The notes: generated by a model not told the origin, from the sequence alone. DNA of 11,378 bases from Desulfobacterales bacterium (GCA_029934695.1 JAOZLU010000183.1:1-11378), one strand, 5' to 3'; positions 1 to 7,663 are shown, counted from the first letter of the stretch. Numbers and translations: made by a program.

Positions 1-25
1 GTTGTTCAAAGAAGGACATGCGATG

Positions 26-69
26 AAAAGGCAGAAATCCGGTTCTGATTAGGGGTTTCTGCTTTTTTT
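26..69 (+). terminator. Rho-independent terminator of an upstream gene
   Basis: A 10-bp stem (GCAGAAATCC at 31-40 with GGGTTTCTGC at 53-62, one G-U pair) encloses a 12-nt loop and is followed by seven T residues (63-69). A run of A residues at 26-29 can extend the stem by pairing with the T tract. This is a textbook intrinsic terminator. It ends a + strand transcript whose gene lies almost wholly before the window and isolates the peptide cluster from it. Confidence 0.8.
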
Positions 70-108
70 GCCCATTGACTTCTTTTCTGTTTATATAATG
101 AAATGAGG

Positions 109-274
109 CATCCTTCATATCGGCCCGAAAGTAGTTTACACTTTCTGCATTTTTGCAAAAAGCCGATTTTTTTCGGGCTGTAATTTTTTTATCAGAATCA
201 GTATGTTACAGAAATCGAGAAAAATATGAAAAAATTTCATTTCAGCAAAAGTGTAAACTACCAAATGAAGGATG
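109..274. repeat. Inverted-repeat (MITE-like) element upstream of the peptide gene
   Basis: Two perfect inverted blocks bracket this stretch. CATCCTTCAT (109-118) matches ATGAAGGATG (265-274), and GTAGTTTACACTTT (131-144) matches AAAGTGTAAACTAC (248-261). The spacing between the two blocks differs (12 nt on the left, 3 nt on the right). The extra left bases, CGGCCCGAAA (121-130), nearly match the complement of TTTCGGGCTG (171-180), so an internal hairpin is also possible. The interior has no coding potential. It could be a small non-autonomous element, a paired operator, or a structured 5' leader for the peptide gene, which begins 60 nt later. Confidence 0.6.
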
Positions 275-322
275 TCTGAAATGACAATTGGAATTTGGAT
301 AATTCATTCATCGAATTTATTT

Positions 323-328
323 AAGGAG
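323..328 (+). promoter_or_regulatory. Ribosome binding site that fixes the peptide start
   Basis: AAGGAG lies six bases before the ATG at 335. It is the strongest Shine-Dalgarno sequence in the cluster. It favours 335 over the in-frame ATG at 272, which falls inside the inverted repeat and has no such site. Strong initiation fits a precursor peptide needed in excess over its enzymes. Confidence 0.8.
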
Positions 329-334
329 AATACA

Positions 335-541
335 ATGAACGAGGCAACAAGTATGATGGAAAAGATAATAAACGCTTCCCCTGAAGTAAGAGACGTTAAT
401 GACTCTGGAATTTGCATTCAGGAGTATACACCCAAAGAAATCAAAAAGTTACGGAAGTTCATTGAGATCGTCCAAGACGATCAGGAAAGAGCTGTTCTCG
501 CTTGCTGGGGTAACCACAGCGAGTATTGCAGAGGCTATTAA
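335..541 (+). CDS. Candidate RiPP precursor peptide, 68 aa
   Basis: I do not recognise a named family. The start at 335 is set by the AAGGAG site; the same frame is open from 272. The N-terminal ~55 residues are charged and probably helical (residues 32-52 are rich in Lys, Glu, Asp and Arg), as expected of a leader. The last 13 residues, ACWGNHSEYCRGY, hold all the Trp and His and two of the three Cys, which would suit a modified core. There is no signal peptide, transmembrane segment or double-Gly cleavage motif. The gene directly precedes two radical SAM enzymes and a methyltransferase, which is the main reason for the precursor call. Oddity: from about 490 the next frame (+1) reads more like ordinary protein and stays open to 626. 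A real or programmed frameshift could therefore give a ~96-aa product instead. The short-gene call is firm; the precursor role is inference. Confidence 0.6.
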   Translation: MNEATSMMEKIINASPEVRDVNDSGICIQEYTPKEIKKLRKFIEIVQDDQERAVLACWGNHSEYCRGY

Positions 542-542
542 T

Positions 543-575
543 AATGCCATCACGTCACCACATTTCGATGGCATT
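543..575 (+). terminator. Hairpin between precursor and enzymes (possible attenuator)
   Basis: AATGCCATC (543-551) pairs perfectly with GATGGCATT (567-575) around a 15-nt loop, directly after the peptide stop codon. Only four T residues follow, counting the last two stem bases, so full termination is doubtful. A partial terminator or RNA-stabilising hairpin here would give more precursor than enzyme mRNA, a common RiPP operon arrangement. If the alternative +1 frame (to 626) is real, the hairpin would instead lie inside coding sequence. Confidence 0.45.
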
Positions 576-760
576 TTACAAGTGCTTATTTTGAATGGGG
601 GACTTAATAACGGTACCGAAATATAGGTGAATGACTATATACGGTTGGGCTATACGTCTAACATAATAATTAAGGCCGGCTGAAAAGCAAGACCTTTAAT
701 AAGGTAGCTATGACCAAAGTTGTTTTATATGCATAAATAATCATCGGTTCGATTAGAAAT

Positions 761-1927
761 ATGGAGAATCTAAAAAAAACCATTATCCTAAAAAGTACCT
801 TGGCGTGCAATTTAAGATGCAAATATTGCTATGAATTCAATCGTTTGAATCACAATAAACCCGATGTGCAAAACATGAGTGCAGAAACGACAGTGAATAT
901 TATTGATCAATTTTCCCGTCTGTTTCCAAAATCTATAATTTTATGGATGTTTCATGGTGGTGAACCACTCACAATCGGAACCAAGACTTTTAACATCATA
1001 GCTAACCATATTAGGGAAATTAATCAATCCCGCGATGTAACTTACAAGATTGCCTTGCAAACCAACGGAACCCTTATTAACGACAATTGGTGTATGGCCC
1101 TTAATCTTCACAAGGATTTATTTAGTGAACGAATTGTTAGTATCAGCATCGACGGTACAAAAAACTATAATGATGACGCCCGGATAACACAAGCCGGTGA
1201 GGGAACATTTGACCGAATTAAAGCCGGCATTGAGAAAATCCAATTGATAGGCATGAACACGACTACCATCTCTGTCGTTGGTAAACACAATGTCAAACAC
1301 CCCAAAGAAATCTATCGATTTATCCGCGAACTTAATCCTCACATGGCCAAGTTTATACCCTGTTATAATTTTGATGAACATGGTAAAACTGAACGCCTTG
1401 GGATTCGTCCGCTCGAATATGCCGATTTCATTTGCTCAATTTTTGATTGCTGGATGCATGATTTGCCTACAATGAATGACGATCGCTGGCTGGTTATTGA
1501 TCCCATAGCGACGATCATTGCATCGATTCGCCATTCCGTTGTACAGTGGTGCGAGTACCGCCGGGAAAAATGTGAGAATTTTTTGAATATTTTACCCAAC
1601 GGTGATTTATGGCTCTGCGATACATTTAATCAGGATCTGCACAGGAAATCAGGTTATCGGGGCAACCTGTTTGAAATGACGGACGACGAGTTGATGAGAA
1701 TCATTACAGATACCCAAGAGCTTTTTGATTACTTCCAGTTCAAGGAAGACCTTATGAGGGAATGCGATTCATGTTCTGTAAATGAAATATGCAACGGAGG
1801 TTGCCTACCATTAAGGCATGTCATGCGCACAATTTCAGATGAACTGGCGGTGGAACATTGCGAAGCGAAACGAAAAACCATACGCCGTATAAAAGAAGTG
1901 GTTGAATATGCGATGCTTGAATCTTAA
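761..1927 (+). CDS. Radical SAM/SPASM peptide-modifying enzyme, 388 aa
   Basis: Radical SAM enzyme expected to bind a [4Fe-4S] cluster through C16-X3-C20-X2-C23 and to cleave S-adenosylmethionine to start radical chemistry. GGEP (66-69), QTNGT (100-104) and the SISIDG strand (127-132) are core motifs of the family. The C-terminus carries a full SPASM pattern: C271-X9-G281-X4-C286, then C335-X2-C338-X5-C344-X3-C348 and C367, enough for auxiliary clusters. Length and motif order match the anaerobic sulfatase-maturase/RiPP-maturase group, whose members form thioether, C-C or ether crosslinks in peptides. I see no N-terminal RRE (peptide-recognition) domain. The gene lies 219 nt after the peptide gene with only a weak ribosome binding site, and its 3' end overlaps the next gene. 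The exact reaction cannot be read from sequence. Confidence 0.9.
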   Translation: MENLKKTIILKSTLACNLRCKYCYEFNRLNHNKPDVQNMSAETTVNIIDQFSRLFPKSIILWMFHGGEPLTIGTKTFNIIANHIREINQSRDVTYKIALQTNGTLINDNWCMALNLHKDLFSERIVSISIDGTKNYNDDARITQAGEGTFDRIKAGIEKIQLIGMNTTTISVVGKHNVKHPKEIYRFIRELNPHMAKFIPCYNFDEHGKTERLGIRPLEYADFICSIFDCWMHDLPTMNDDRWLVIDPIATIIASIRHSVVQWCEYRREKCENFLNILPNGDLWLCDTFNQDLHRKSGYRGNLFEMTDDELMRIITDTQELFDYFQFKEDLMRECDSCSVNEICNGGCLPLRHVMRTISDELAVEHCEAKRKTIRRIKEVVEYAMLES

Positions 1928-2795
1928 AGTGACATATGAATGTTCAAACCGATGCAGTTTCTGCTTTTCATCCTATTTGAACGATTGTGCCATTTCCGAA
2001 TATGACCTCACCAAAACGCTCGTTGAGGGACGGCAAAAAGGATGTGAAGGGATCGTTTTTTCAGGAGGTGAGCCCACCTTATCGCGCTCTCTTGTTAATC
2101 TGTTGAAGTTGTCGAAGGAGTTAAATTACAAAAAATGCATTATCCAAACAAACGGGAAAGGTTTGGTTGATGATGGATGTGACCTCGTCCAATATTTACA
2201 TAAATACAGTCAAAAAATTGATATTAGCATTTCCTTTTCTATCCACGGGTCGACTCAGGAAATTCACGAAAAAATGACAGGCACAATCGGATCCTTTGAA
2301 TGCCTGATGTCAGCGATAAAAAATATATATCGAACTAGCTGCTCCATTTATACGAATACTGTTATTTCCAACATCAATAAATCTGATCTGATCGCTATCA
2401 TCGAATTGATTATGCCCTACAATCCCACAATCATGCAGTTCGCGGTCATGCATATCCAAAGCGGTGGCAACTCTTTAGCCCCAGCACTTATCGATTCCCT
2501 AAAAGCGATTCTGGCCCTGAAAGGAAGAATTAAAGAAGATGTTTTACGGACCGAAGGCATCCCTTATTGCCTAATGCGTTCTATGGAAGCCTGCGTGGGT
2601 GAAAGCTATTGGCCGACAACCCTCGATATTTGTAATTCCACTGAGAAGTATTTTGAAAACTTCGATCAGCTCGCAAGTGGTATGCGTTATAAACCAGCAC
2701 AATGTCAGGAATGCATATTTGACAAATTGTGTAAAGGAATCTGGTATGAACACAGGGAAGAATTCGACAGTTTGAATGTCTTGCCCATAAAATAA
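1908..2795 (+). CDS. Second radical SAM enzyme with short C-terminal cysteine cluster, 295 aa
   Basis: Radical SAM protein with C12-X3-C16-X2-C19 for the catalytic cluster, SGGEP (52-56) and QTNG (80-83), numbered from the ATG at 1908. That ATG overlaps the end of the first enzyme gene by 20 nt, which suggests translational coupling. A TTG at 1902 in the same frame is a weaker alternative. The C-terminus is too short for a full SPASM domain, but C242, C266-X2-C269 and C275 could hold one auxiliary cluster (a 'twitch'-like arrangement). The ending, with KGIWYEH and then LPIK, resembles the tail seen in many radical SAM proteins of this size. It is clearly not a copy of its neighbour. It probably adds a second, different modification to the same peptide, or works jointly with the first enzyme. 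Confidence 0.85.
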   Translation: MRCLNLKVTYECSNRCSFCFSSYLNDCAISEYDLTKTLVEGRQKGCEGIVFSGGEPTLSRSLVNLLKLSKELNYKKCIIQTNGKGLVDDGCDLVQYLHKYSQKIDISISFSIHGSTQEIHEKMTGTIGSFECLMSAIKNIYRTSCSIYTNTVISNINKSDLIAIIELIMPYNPTIMQFAVMHIQSGGNSLAPALIDSLKAILALKGRIKEDVLRTEGIPYCLMRSMEACVGESYWPTTLDICNSTEKYFENFDQLASGMRYKPAQCQECIFDKLCKGIWYEHREEFDSLNVLPIK

Positions 2796-2808
2796 GCAAT
2801 GAGAACTC

Positions 2809-3525
2809 ATGTTACAGGATTTTCAAACACCCGATTTCACTTATAGACTTCATGTCGATCAATTAGTATGCAACAAATTTGGACTTGCCGAATTTTTTGC
2901 ATACAATTTTGAAGAGTTTCGCTTGTTACCCCTCTCTCGTGTTCTGGATGTCGGCTGTGGCGTTGGACCATTTTCCATTTTTTTGGCAAGTCAAAACATT
3001 CATGTTACGGGCGTAGAAATCAATCCGAAAGCCGTCGGGCTTTGCAGGATGAATGTTGAGAAATACGGTTTTTCAAGTCTGGTATCGTTGTTGGAGGACG
3101 ATTTTTCATCGGTATACATGCACGATACTTTTGATATTATTATATCCAATCCACCTATTGACCCTACCTTGCCTTTAGATGATATGAATTGTTTAGCACA
3201 GGACTTGAATCTTCACCATCTTACCCCTCGTACTTTTTCCTACATCACCAATTCATGGCATGATCTTCATGGAAAGGAACTGTGTGATTACATATTTCTA
3301 AGGGGAAAAAAGCTGCTCTCAAAAAACGGTAACGTGATAATTATTTGCGGCAATACCGGATACGACATTCGTCAGCATGTCTGTTCTAAAGCTTATTTCT
3401 ATGGGTATCAATTAATCAATGATATAAAAACTTTTCTGTCCACCGTTTCTGTGGGAATAAATGACAGTAGGCTGTTTGGCGAATTAATAGAAGCTCACAT
3501 ATTAGTATACTCATACTCATTGTAA
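2809..3525 (+). CDS. Class I SAM-dependent methyltransferase, 238 aa
   Basis: Rossmann-fold methyltransferase. Motif I is VLDVGCGVGP (45-54), the acidic residue that holds the SAM ribose is probably E70 in GVEINP, and D98 lies in the next motif. NPPI (114-117) takes the place of the catalytic NPPY found in N-methyltransferases acting on glutamine side chains (PrmC/HemK type) or on nucleic-acid bases. The closest general match is the RsmC/PrmC group. The substrate could be the peptide in this cluster, but a DNA or RNA target modified for self-protection cannot be excluded given the UvrA-like neighbour. The gene starts 13 nt after the second radical SAM gene, and the UvrA-like gene follows after 14 nt, so all are probably one transcript. 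The ribosome binding site is weak. Confidence 0.82.
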   Translation: MLQDFQTPDFTYRLHVDQLVCNKFGLAEFFAYNFEEFRLLPLSRVLDVGCGVGPFSIFLASQNIHVTGVEINPKAVGLCRMNVEKYGFSSLVSLLEDDFSSVYMHDTFDIIISNPPIDPTLPLDDMNCLAQDLNLHHLTPRTFSYITNSWHDLHGKELCDYIFLRGKKLLSKNGNVIIICGNTGYDIRQHVCSKAYFYGYQLINDIKTFLSTVSVGINDSRLFGELIEAHILVYSYSL

Positions 3526-3539
3526 AGGAACATAGGAAT

Positions 3540-6500
3540 ATGGAATTGTCGATTACTGGCGCAAGAAAAAACAACTTGAGAAATATCTCAGTGGCTATGC
3601 CTTTAGGGAAGATCATTGGGGTTACCGGTGTGTCAGGTTCAGGAAAAAGCACTCTGGCCAGGGATATTATCGCAGAATACGGATATCGCATTCATGGAGT
3701 CTCCGCTTCCAAGACCATTGCGGACTCCTTGTCATATAGCGGAATCTCAATGGTCGATCAAATCCGTAATATTCCTCCAGTAATTTTTATCAATGTCGTC
3801 AATAGTATTAATAACCCGAGATCGACAGTCGGGACTATAACTGGTATCAACGACATTCTTCGGCAAATGTTTTTCCAATTCGGCGAACGCTGTTGCCTTG
3901 AATGTGCCCGACCAATCAATGAAGATATTTTCAGCGAGTTCATAAAACGGAAAACGCAATACATCTGTCTGGTCGATATTCTTGTTGATAAAGATTATGA
4001 GGAAATTATCAATAGTATTTCTGATAAATCTTTAATTGTTTCAAAAAATTATTTCAATTATAGTAACAAATCCGTAAATAGCCTCCAAAAGGCGGCATTG
4101 GCTACAATCGGTTTTTCTGGGGGGCGAACCTCGGATGATAAATTGGTAAAATGGCTCAGAAGCAAGTATAAGCTTGAAACCAGAATTCAATTTCGTAACG
4201 CAGGCCATGAGGTGAACTTGTTAGCCGATACGCAGATCTACTGCTTTGAATGCGAAAATGTTATCGAAAAACTTACCTTGCAAAAATTTTCTTTCAATAT
4301 TTTGCAAGAAGAGGGCGGTGGGGCGTGTCCGGATTGCAGCGGCAGCGGGAAAAGTTTGAGCATTGAGTTTCAAAATCTGATCGAAAACAGGGATAAGGAT
4401 ATTTTTTCCGGCGGGGTGAAATTTGTTAGTGTCAAGGGAATAAAATACACCACGGTTACAGAGGTTTTCCTGAAGGCATTCCTGTCATCACAAGGCATTC
4501 CGGCCGACAAACCGATCAAAGAATACAGCGACATCCAAGTTCAAAAACTTTTCTACGGGGATACCTCCATTATTAAATTCAGGGACAGGGTGGGCGGCCA
4601 TAAAAAGGAGCGTTTCCGTGGCATCTGCAATTACTTGAAGCAAATCTACATAAACAGAAAAAACAAAAAGGCTTTGGAGGGTTTTGTTAAAGAGGGGCCA
4701 TGCGCTTCCTGCCAAGGCTTGAGGCTTGACCGACGTTTAAAAGCGATTACCCTTATGGGCCTATCCATGAACGATTTTTTGTCGATGTCTTTGGATCATC
4801 TTGCGGAAAACGTAAATTCGTGCTCGCTTTCATGCAAGGCCCCTCGACTTCGCGCATACTTTACCCACTTAAAAGCTCTATTAGAAAATTATTCACATTT
4901 GTCTTGTGGCTATCTCGGATTAAGCCGGGAATGCACAACATTAAGCGGCGGAGAACTCCAACGCATTCGCATGGGCTTGTTTTTATCAAGTCACATTAAT
5001 TACATGTGTTACATATTGGACGAGCCTTCATCAGGACTGCACCCTTGGGATATACAAAATGTTGTATCAGTCATTCAGGACTTGAAAGCTAAAAACAACA
5101 CTGTCATTGTCGTTGAACATAATATTGAGATTTTAAAAGCCTGTGATTACATTATAGATTTGGGACCATTGGGCGGGGAAAAAGGCGGAACAGTACTTTT
5201 CTCCGACTATTTGACTAATATCGGTCAATATGATACCTTTACCGCACGATATTTCCTCATGGACCAGACTAAAGCTATCAATCTCAATTCATGCGATAGT
5301 GGAGACTGGTTATTTTTCCAGAACCTTGATATTAATAACCTCAAAAGGTGCGATGTTTCTATTCCCCGAGATAAGATAACCTGTATCTGTGGCATTTCCG
5401 GAAGCGGTAAAACGACATTTCTAAACGAAATTTTGTACAAAAGGACACAAGAAAATCCGGGCAATTATGGTTTTCGTGATGTAGTACATTTGGCGCAGCG
5501 AAATTCCATCCGCTCAAAGGCTTCTACTGTTAGCACACTTTTAGGTGTTGCACACAGCATTGCGACAGTATTTCACAAAGCGTATCCACAACTTCCCTCA
5601 AATTATTTCCTATTAAATTCGTTCAGCGGGAAATGTCCTATCTGCCGAGGAAAGGGGATAGAAACCGACAATTACGGTGAAGTCATTGGTTTTTGTTCTC
5701 ATTGCCAAGGAAAACGATTTTCAGAAAATACTTTAGCCTGCCGTATTAACGGTTTGAACATTTATAATGTCCTCAATTTGACAATTGATGAGTTGTGTGG
5801 ACATTTAAGGGACAAGTCCATTACCAATGTCCTGGAATTGTGTCAGCGTGTAAGCATAGGCTATTTATCATTGAACCGGAGCAGTTCCTCGTTATCCAAA
5901 GGCGAACTACAACGAATTAAGTTGGTCAAGGCTCTGCACGACAAGCAAAAAGGAACTCTATTTGTCCTGGATGAGCCAGATAAAGGACTGCATAATGCGG
6001 ATTTTTCCAGAATTTTTAATATTTTCATCGAACTACGAGACTACGGCAACACAATCGTCGCTGTTGAGCATAATATGAGCTTTGTGGCAAAAAGTGACTA
6101 CATTGTTGAATTTGGACCTGGCTCTGGCGATAAAGGCGGGGAAGTTATTTTCAGTGGTTCGCCTTCGGAGTTTAAAAAAAGCGGAACATCTACCGCCCGC
6201 AGTGTATTTGGTTCGCATACCGTCTCTGTTAAAAAAAGAGGCAAGGTAATCAAAGATTCTAAGAAAATGAGTTGGAGTTTTGAGGATCGCCCTATCGAAT
6301 TGGTTCTCCACGCTGTGAACCATATTGATTTAGATAAAACAGATTGTGCAAAGTTATTAAGCTATGTCAATAAGTTATATCACCAGACTGCCATTCCCAA
6401 TTTCATCAATGCGCATAACCAATTTACGAATAGCATGTCCATAAATATAGGCAATTCGGCTTATATTTATGGCATCGATTTTGCGAACTGCCGTTATAGA

Positions 6501-7382
6501 AGGTCATCCAGGTTGTGTACCCTGTTAGGAATTGATCGTATTCTGGCGCAGGAGTTCTCTTATATATTTGATTCAGGAAAGGAATACAATGCTGAATATT
6601 TGGCTTCCGTCTTCACAGCTACCTATAGGACGGGTAAATGTAAATATTGTGGAGGCAGCGGATGGATTAATACTACCAATACTGCTCTACTATTTACTGG
6701 AGATGAATTATCCAAAAATACCCTATCGTTCCTGAGAAAGAGTTCAAAGTTTTCAGTGATTAAAAAAGAACTGAAAAAACGTCACAAAATCATACTGTCG
6801 AACAAGTTAGCAGAAATGTCTGATTATGAGAAGACAGTCTTGTTCTACGGAGATTCTGACCTGTATTTAGGGGACGAATGTGGAAAATGGGCAGGATTAA
6901 TACCATTAGTGCTTCGCAACCTCAAGTACTACCCCTGTAAATCAGTGGCTGATGAATTAAGGAAGGATAAGCACATCGAACAATGTTTTTGCTGTCAGGG
7001 GAAACTTTTGGATAACAAATTCAGAGAAGTCCGTTTACTAAATTTGACTTTCTCTGATTGGCTTCAACAAGAGGTTAAGTTTCTACTCAACAAATTACGT
7101 CGCAGCCATCTTAAGAAGGAAAATCTGAACAATATTGAGGCTATTTTATCCCTTTTGGTTGACTTTGGACTAGAAGAAATACATCTGTTCGATGATATTT
7201 CGACATTTGAAGATAAGATTCAAGGCATGATTAAAATGATTTCCCTATATTCATTATCCATCTGTCAAAGCATACTATTGATCCAGAACGATAACATATT
7301 ATCTAAAAAAGAAAAGAGGTGTGTGGTCGAATTAGCAGAACACTTACAATCAAATAATACATTGCTATTCATTTCAGATTAA
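3540..7382 (+). CDS. UvrA-like ATPase with an extra degenerate third half, 1280 aa
   Basis: Homologue of UvrA, the DNA-damage sensor with two ABC ATPase halves. Half 1 has Walker A GVSGSGKST (30-38), a ~110-residue segment in the place of the UvrB-binding domain (124-234), zinc pairs C235/C238 and C263/C266, signature LSGGE (468-472), Walker B YILDEP (491-496) and H527. Half 2 has Walker A GISGSGKTT (618-626), zinc pairs C699/C702 and C719/C722, an altered signature LSKGE (785-789), Walker B FVLDEP (808-813) and H844. UvrA is normally about 940 residues. The extra ~385 residues (896-1280) form a third UvrA half with no ATPase motifs. The UvrB-binding segment is divergent, so coupling to UvrB is uncertain. 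UvrA-like proteins such as DrrC protect producers of DNA-binding antibiotics. By analogy, this one may give immunity to the cluster's peptide product. The family is certain; the immunity role is inference. Confidence 0.9.
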   Translation: MELSITGARKNNLRNISVAMPLGKIIGVTGVSGSGKSTLARDIIAEYGYRIHGVSASKTIADSLSYSGISMVDQIRNIPPVIFINVVNSINNPRSTVGTITGINDILRQMFFQFGERCCLECARPINEDIFSEFIKRKTQYICLVDILVDKDYEEIINSISDKSLIVSKNYFNYSNKSVNSLQKAALATIGFSGGRTSDDKLVKWLRSKYKLETRIQFRNAGHEVNLLADTQIYCFECENVIEKLTLQKFSFNILQEEGGGACPDCSGSGKSLSIEFQNLIENRDKDIFSGGVKFVSVKGIKYTTVTEVFLKAFLSSQGIPADKPIKEYSDIQVQKLFYGDTSIIKFRDRVGGHKKERFRGICNYLKQIYINRKNKKALEGFVKEGPCASCQGLRLDRRLKAITLMGLSMNDFLSMSLDHLAENVNSCSLSCKAPRLRAYFTHLKALLENYSHLSCGYLGLSRECTTLSGGELQRIRMGLFLSSHINYMCYILDEPSSGLHPWDIQNVVSVIQDLKAKNNTVIVVEHNIEILKACDYIIDLGPLGGEKGGTVLFSDYLTNIGQYDTFTARYFLMDQTKAINLNSCDSGDWLFFQNLDINNLKRCDVSIPRDKITCICGISGSGKTTFLNEILYKRTQENPGNYGFRDVVHLAQRNSIRSKASTVSTLLGVAHSIATVFHKAYPQLPSNYFLLNSFSGKCPICRGKGIETDNYGEVIGFCSHCQGKRFSENTLACRINGLNIYNVLNLTIDELCGHLRDKSITNVLELCQRVSIGYLSLNRSSSSLSKGELQRIKLVKALHDKQKGTLFVLDEPDKGLHNADFSRIFNIFIELRDYGNTIVAVEHNMSFVAKSDYIVEFGPGSGDKGGEVIFSGSPSEFKKSGTSTARSVFGSHTVSVKKRGKVIKDSKKMSWSFEDRPIELVLHAVNHIDLDKTDCAKLLSYVNKLYHQTAIPNFINAHNQFTNSMSINIGNSAYIYGIDFANCRYRRSSRLCTLLGIDRILAQEFSYIFDSGKEYNAEYLASVFTATYRTGKCKYCGGSGWINTTNTALLFTGDELSKNTLSFLRKSSKFSVIKKELKKRHKIILSNKLAEMSDYEKTVLFYGDSDLYLGDECGKWAGLIPLVLRNLKYYPCKSVADELRKDKHIEQCFCCQGKLLDNKFREVRLLNLTFSDWLQQEVKFLLNKLRRSHLKKENLNNIEAILSLLVDFGLEEIHLFDDISTFEDKIQGMIKMISLYSLSICQSILLIQNDNILSKKEKRCVVELAEHLQSNNTLLFISD

Positions 7383-7404
7383 GAAATTTATAGTAAACCC
7401 TAAA

Positions 7405-7419
7405 ACGCTCATTGAGCGT
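7405..7419 (+). terminator. Weak hairpin after the UvrA-like gene
   Basis: ACGCTC (7405-7410) and GAGCGT (7414-7419) form a tight 6-bp stem with a 3-nt loop, 23 nt after the stop codon. It lacks a T tract, so it may be a 3'-end stabiliser or a Rho-dependent end rather than an intrinsic terminator. It is the only candidate end signal for the peptide operon. Confidence 0.3.
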
Positions 7420-7663
7420 CTCCTATTCATAATGCTTAGACCGAAAGCTGTCCTTGTTTTCAGCAAGAAAATATTACCTCAATGAGTTCCAGCGATAACT
7501 ATAGACTTAAACAAAAAGAATGTCAGACTTCAATTTTTACTAATCATTTAATATCAATAAGTTAAAACATTGACTACTGACAAATATTATGTTAAAGGCT
7601 CTATTTAGGTGATTTGCGAAAAAGATAGTACCCCTTTTTAGACCGGTCTGATCATGATTCGTG

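Noticed and set aside
1..46. C-terminus of an upstream protein
   Set aside because: All three + frames run open from the window edge for 7 to 16 codons, so the real frame cannot be chosen. The stop at 24-26 best suits the terminator position, but this is too little to annotate.
75..99. TTGACT (75-80) and TATAAT (94-99) as a promoter for the peptide operon
   Set aside because: The spacer is only 13 nt, too short for a sigma-70 promoter. A real promoter may use only one of the two elements.
272..334. N-terminal extension of the peptide gene from ATG 272
   Set aside because: That ATG lies in an inverted repeat without a ribosome binding site, whereas ATG 335 has AAGGAG at the ideal distance.
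631..666. 11-codon ORF between peptide and first radical SAM gene
   Set aside because: It is very short, and AGGTGA touches the ATG with no spacer. This is most likely chance.
3540..7382. Housekeeping UvrA
   Set aside because: Length, the dead third half, the divergent UvrB-binding segment and the LSKGE signature all depart from repair UvrA, and the gene sits in a peptide-modification operon.
7570..7598. Promoter with TTGACT at 7570-7575
   Set aside because: No acceptable -10 hexamer lies at 16-18 nt, and the site is ~690 nt from the next gene.
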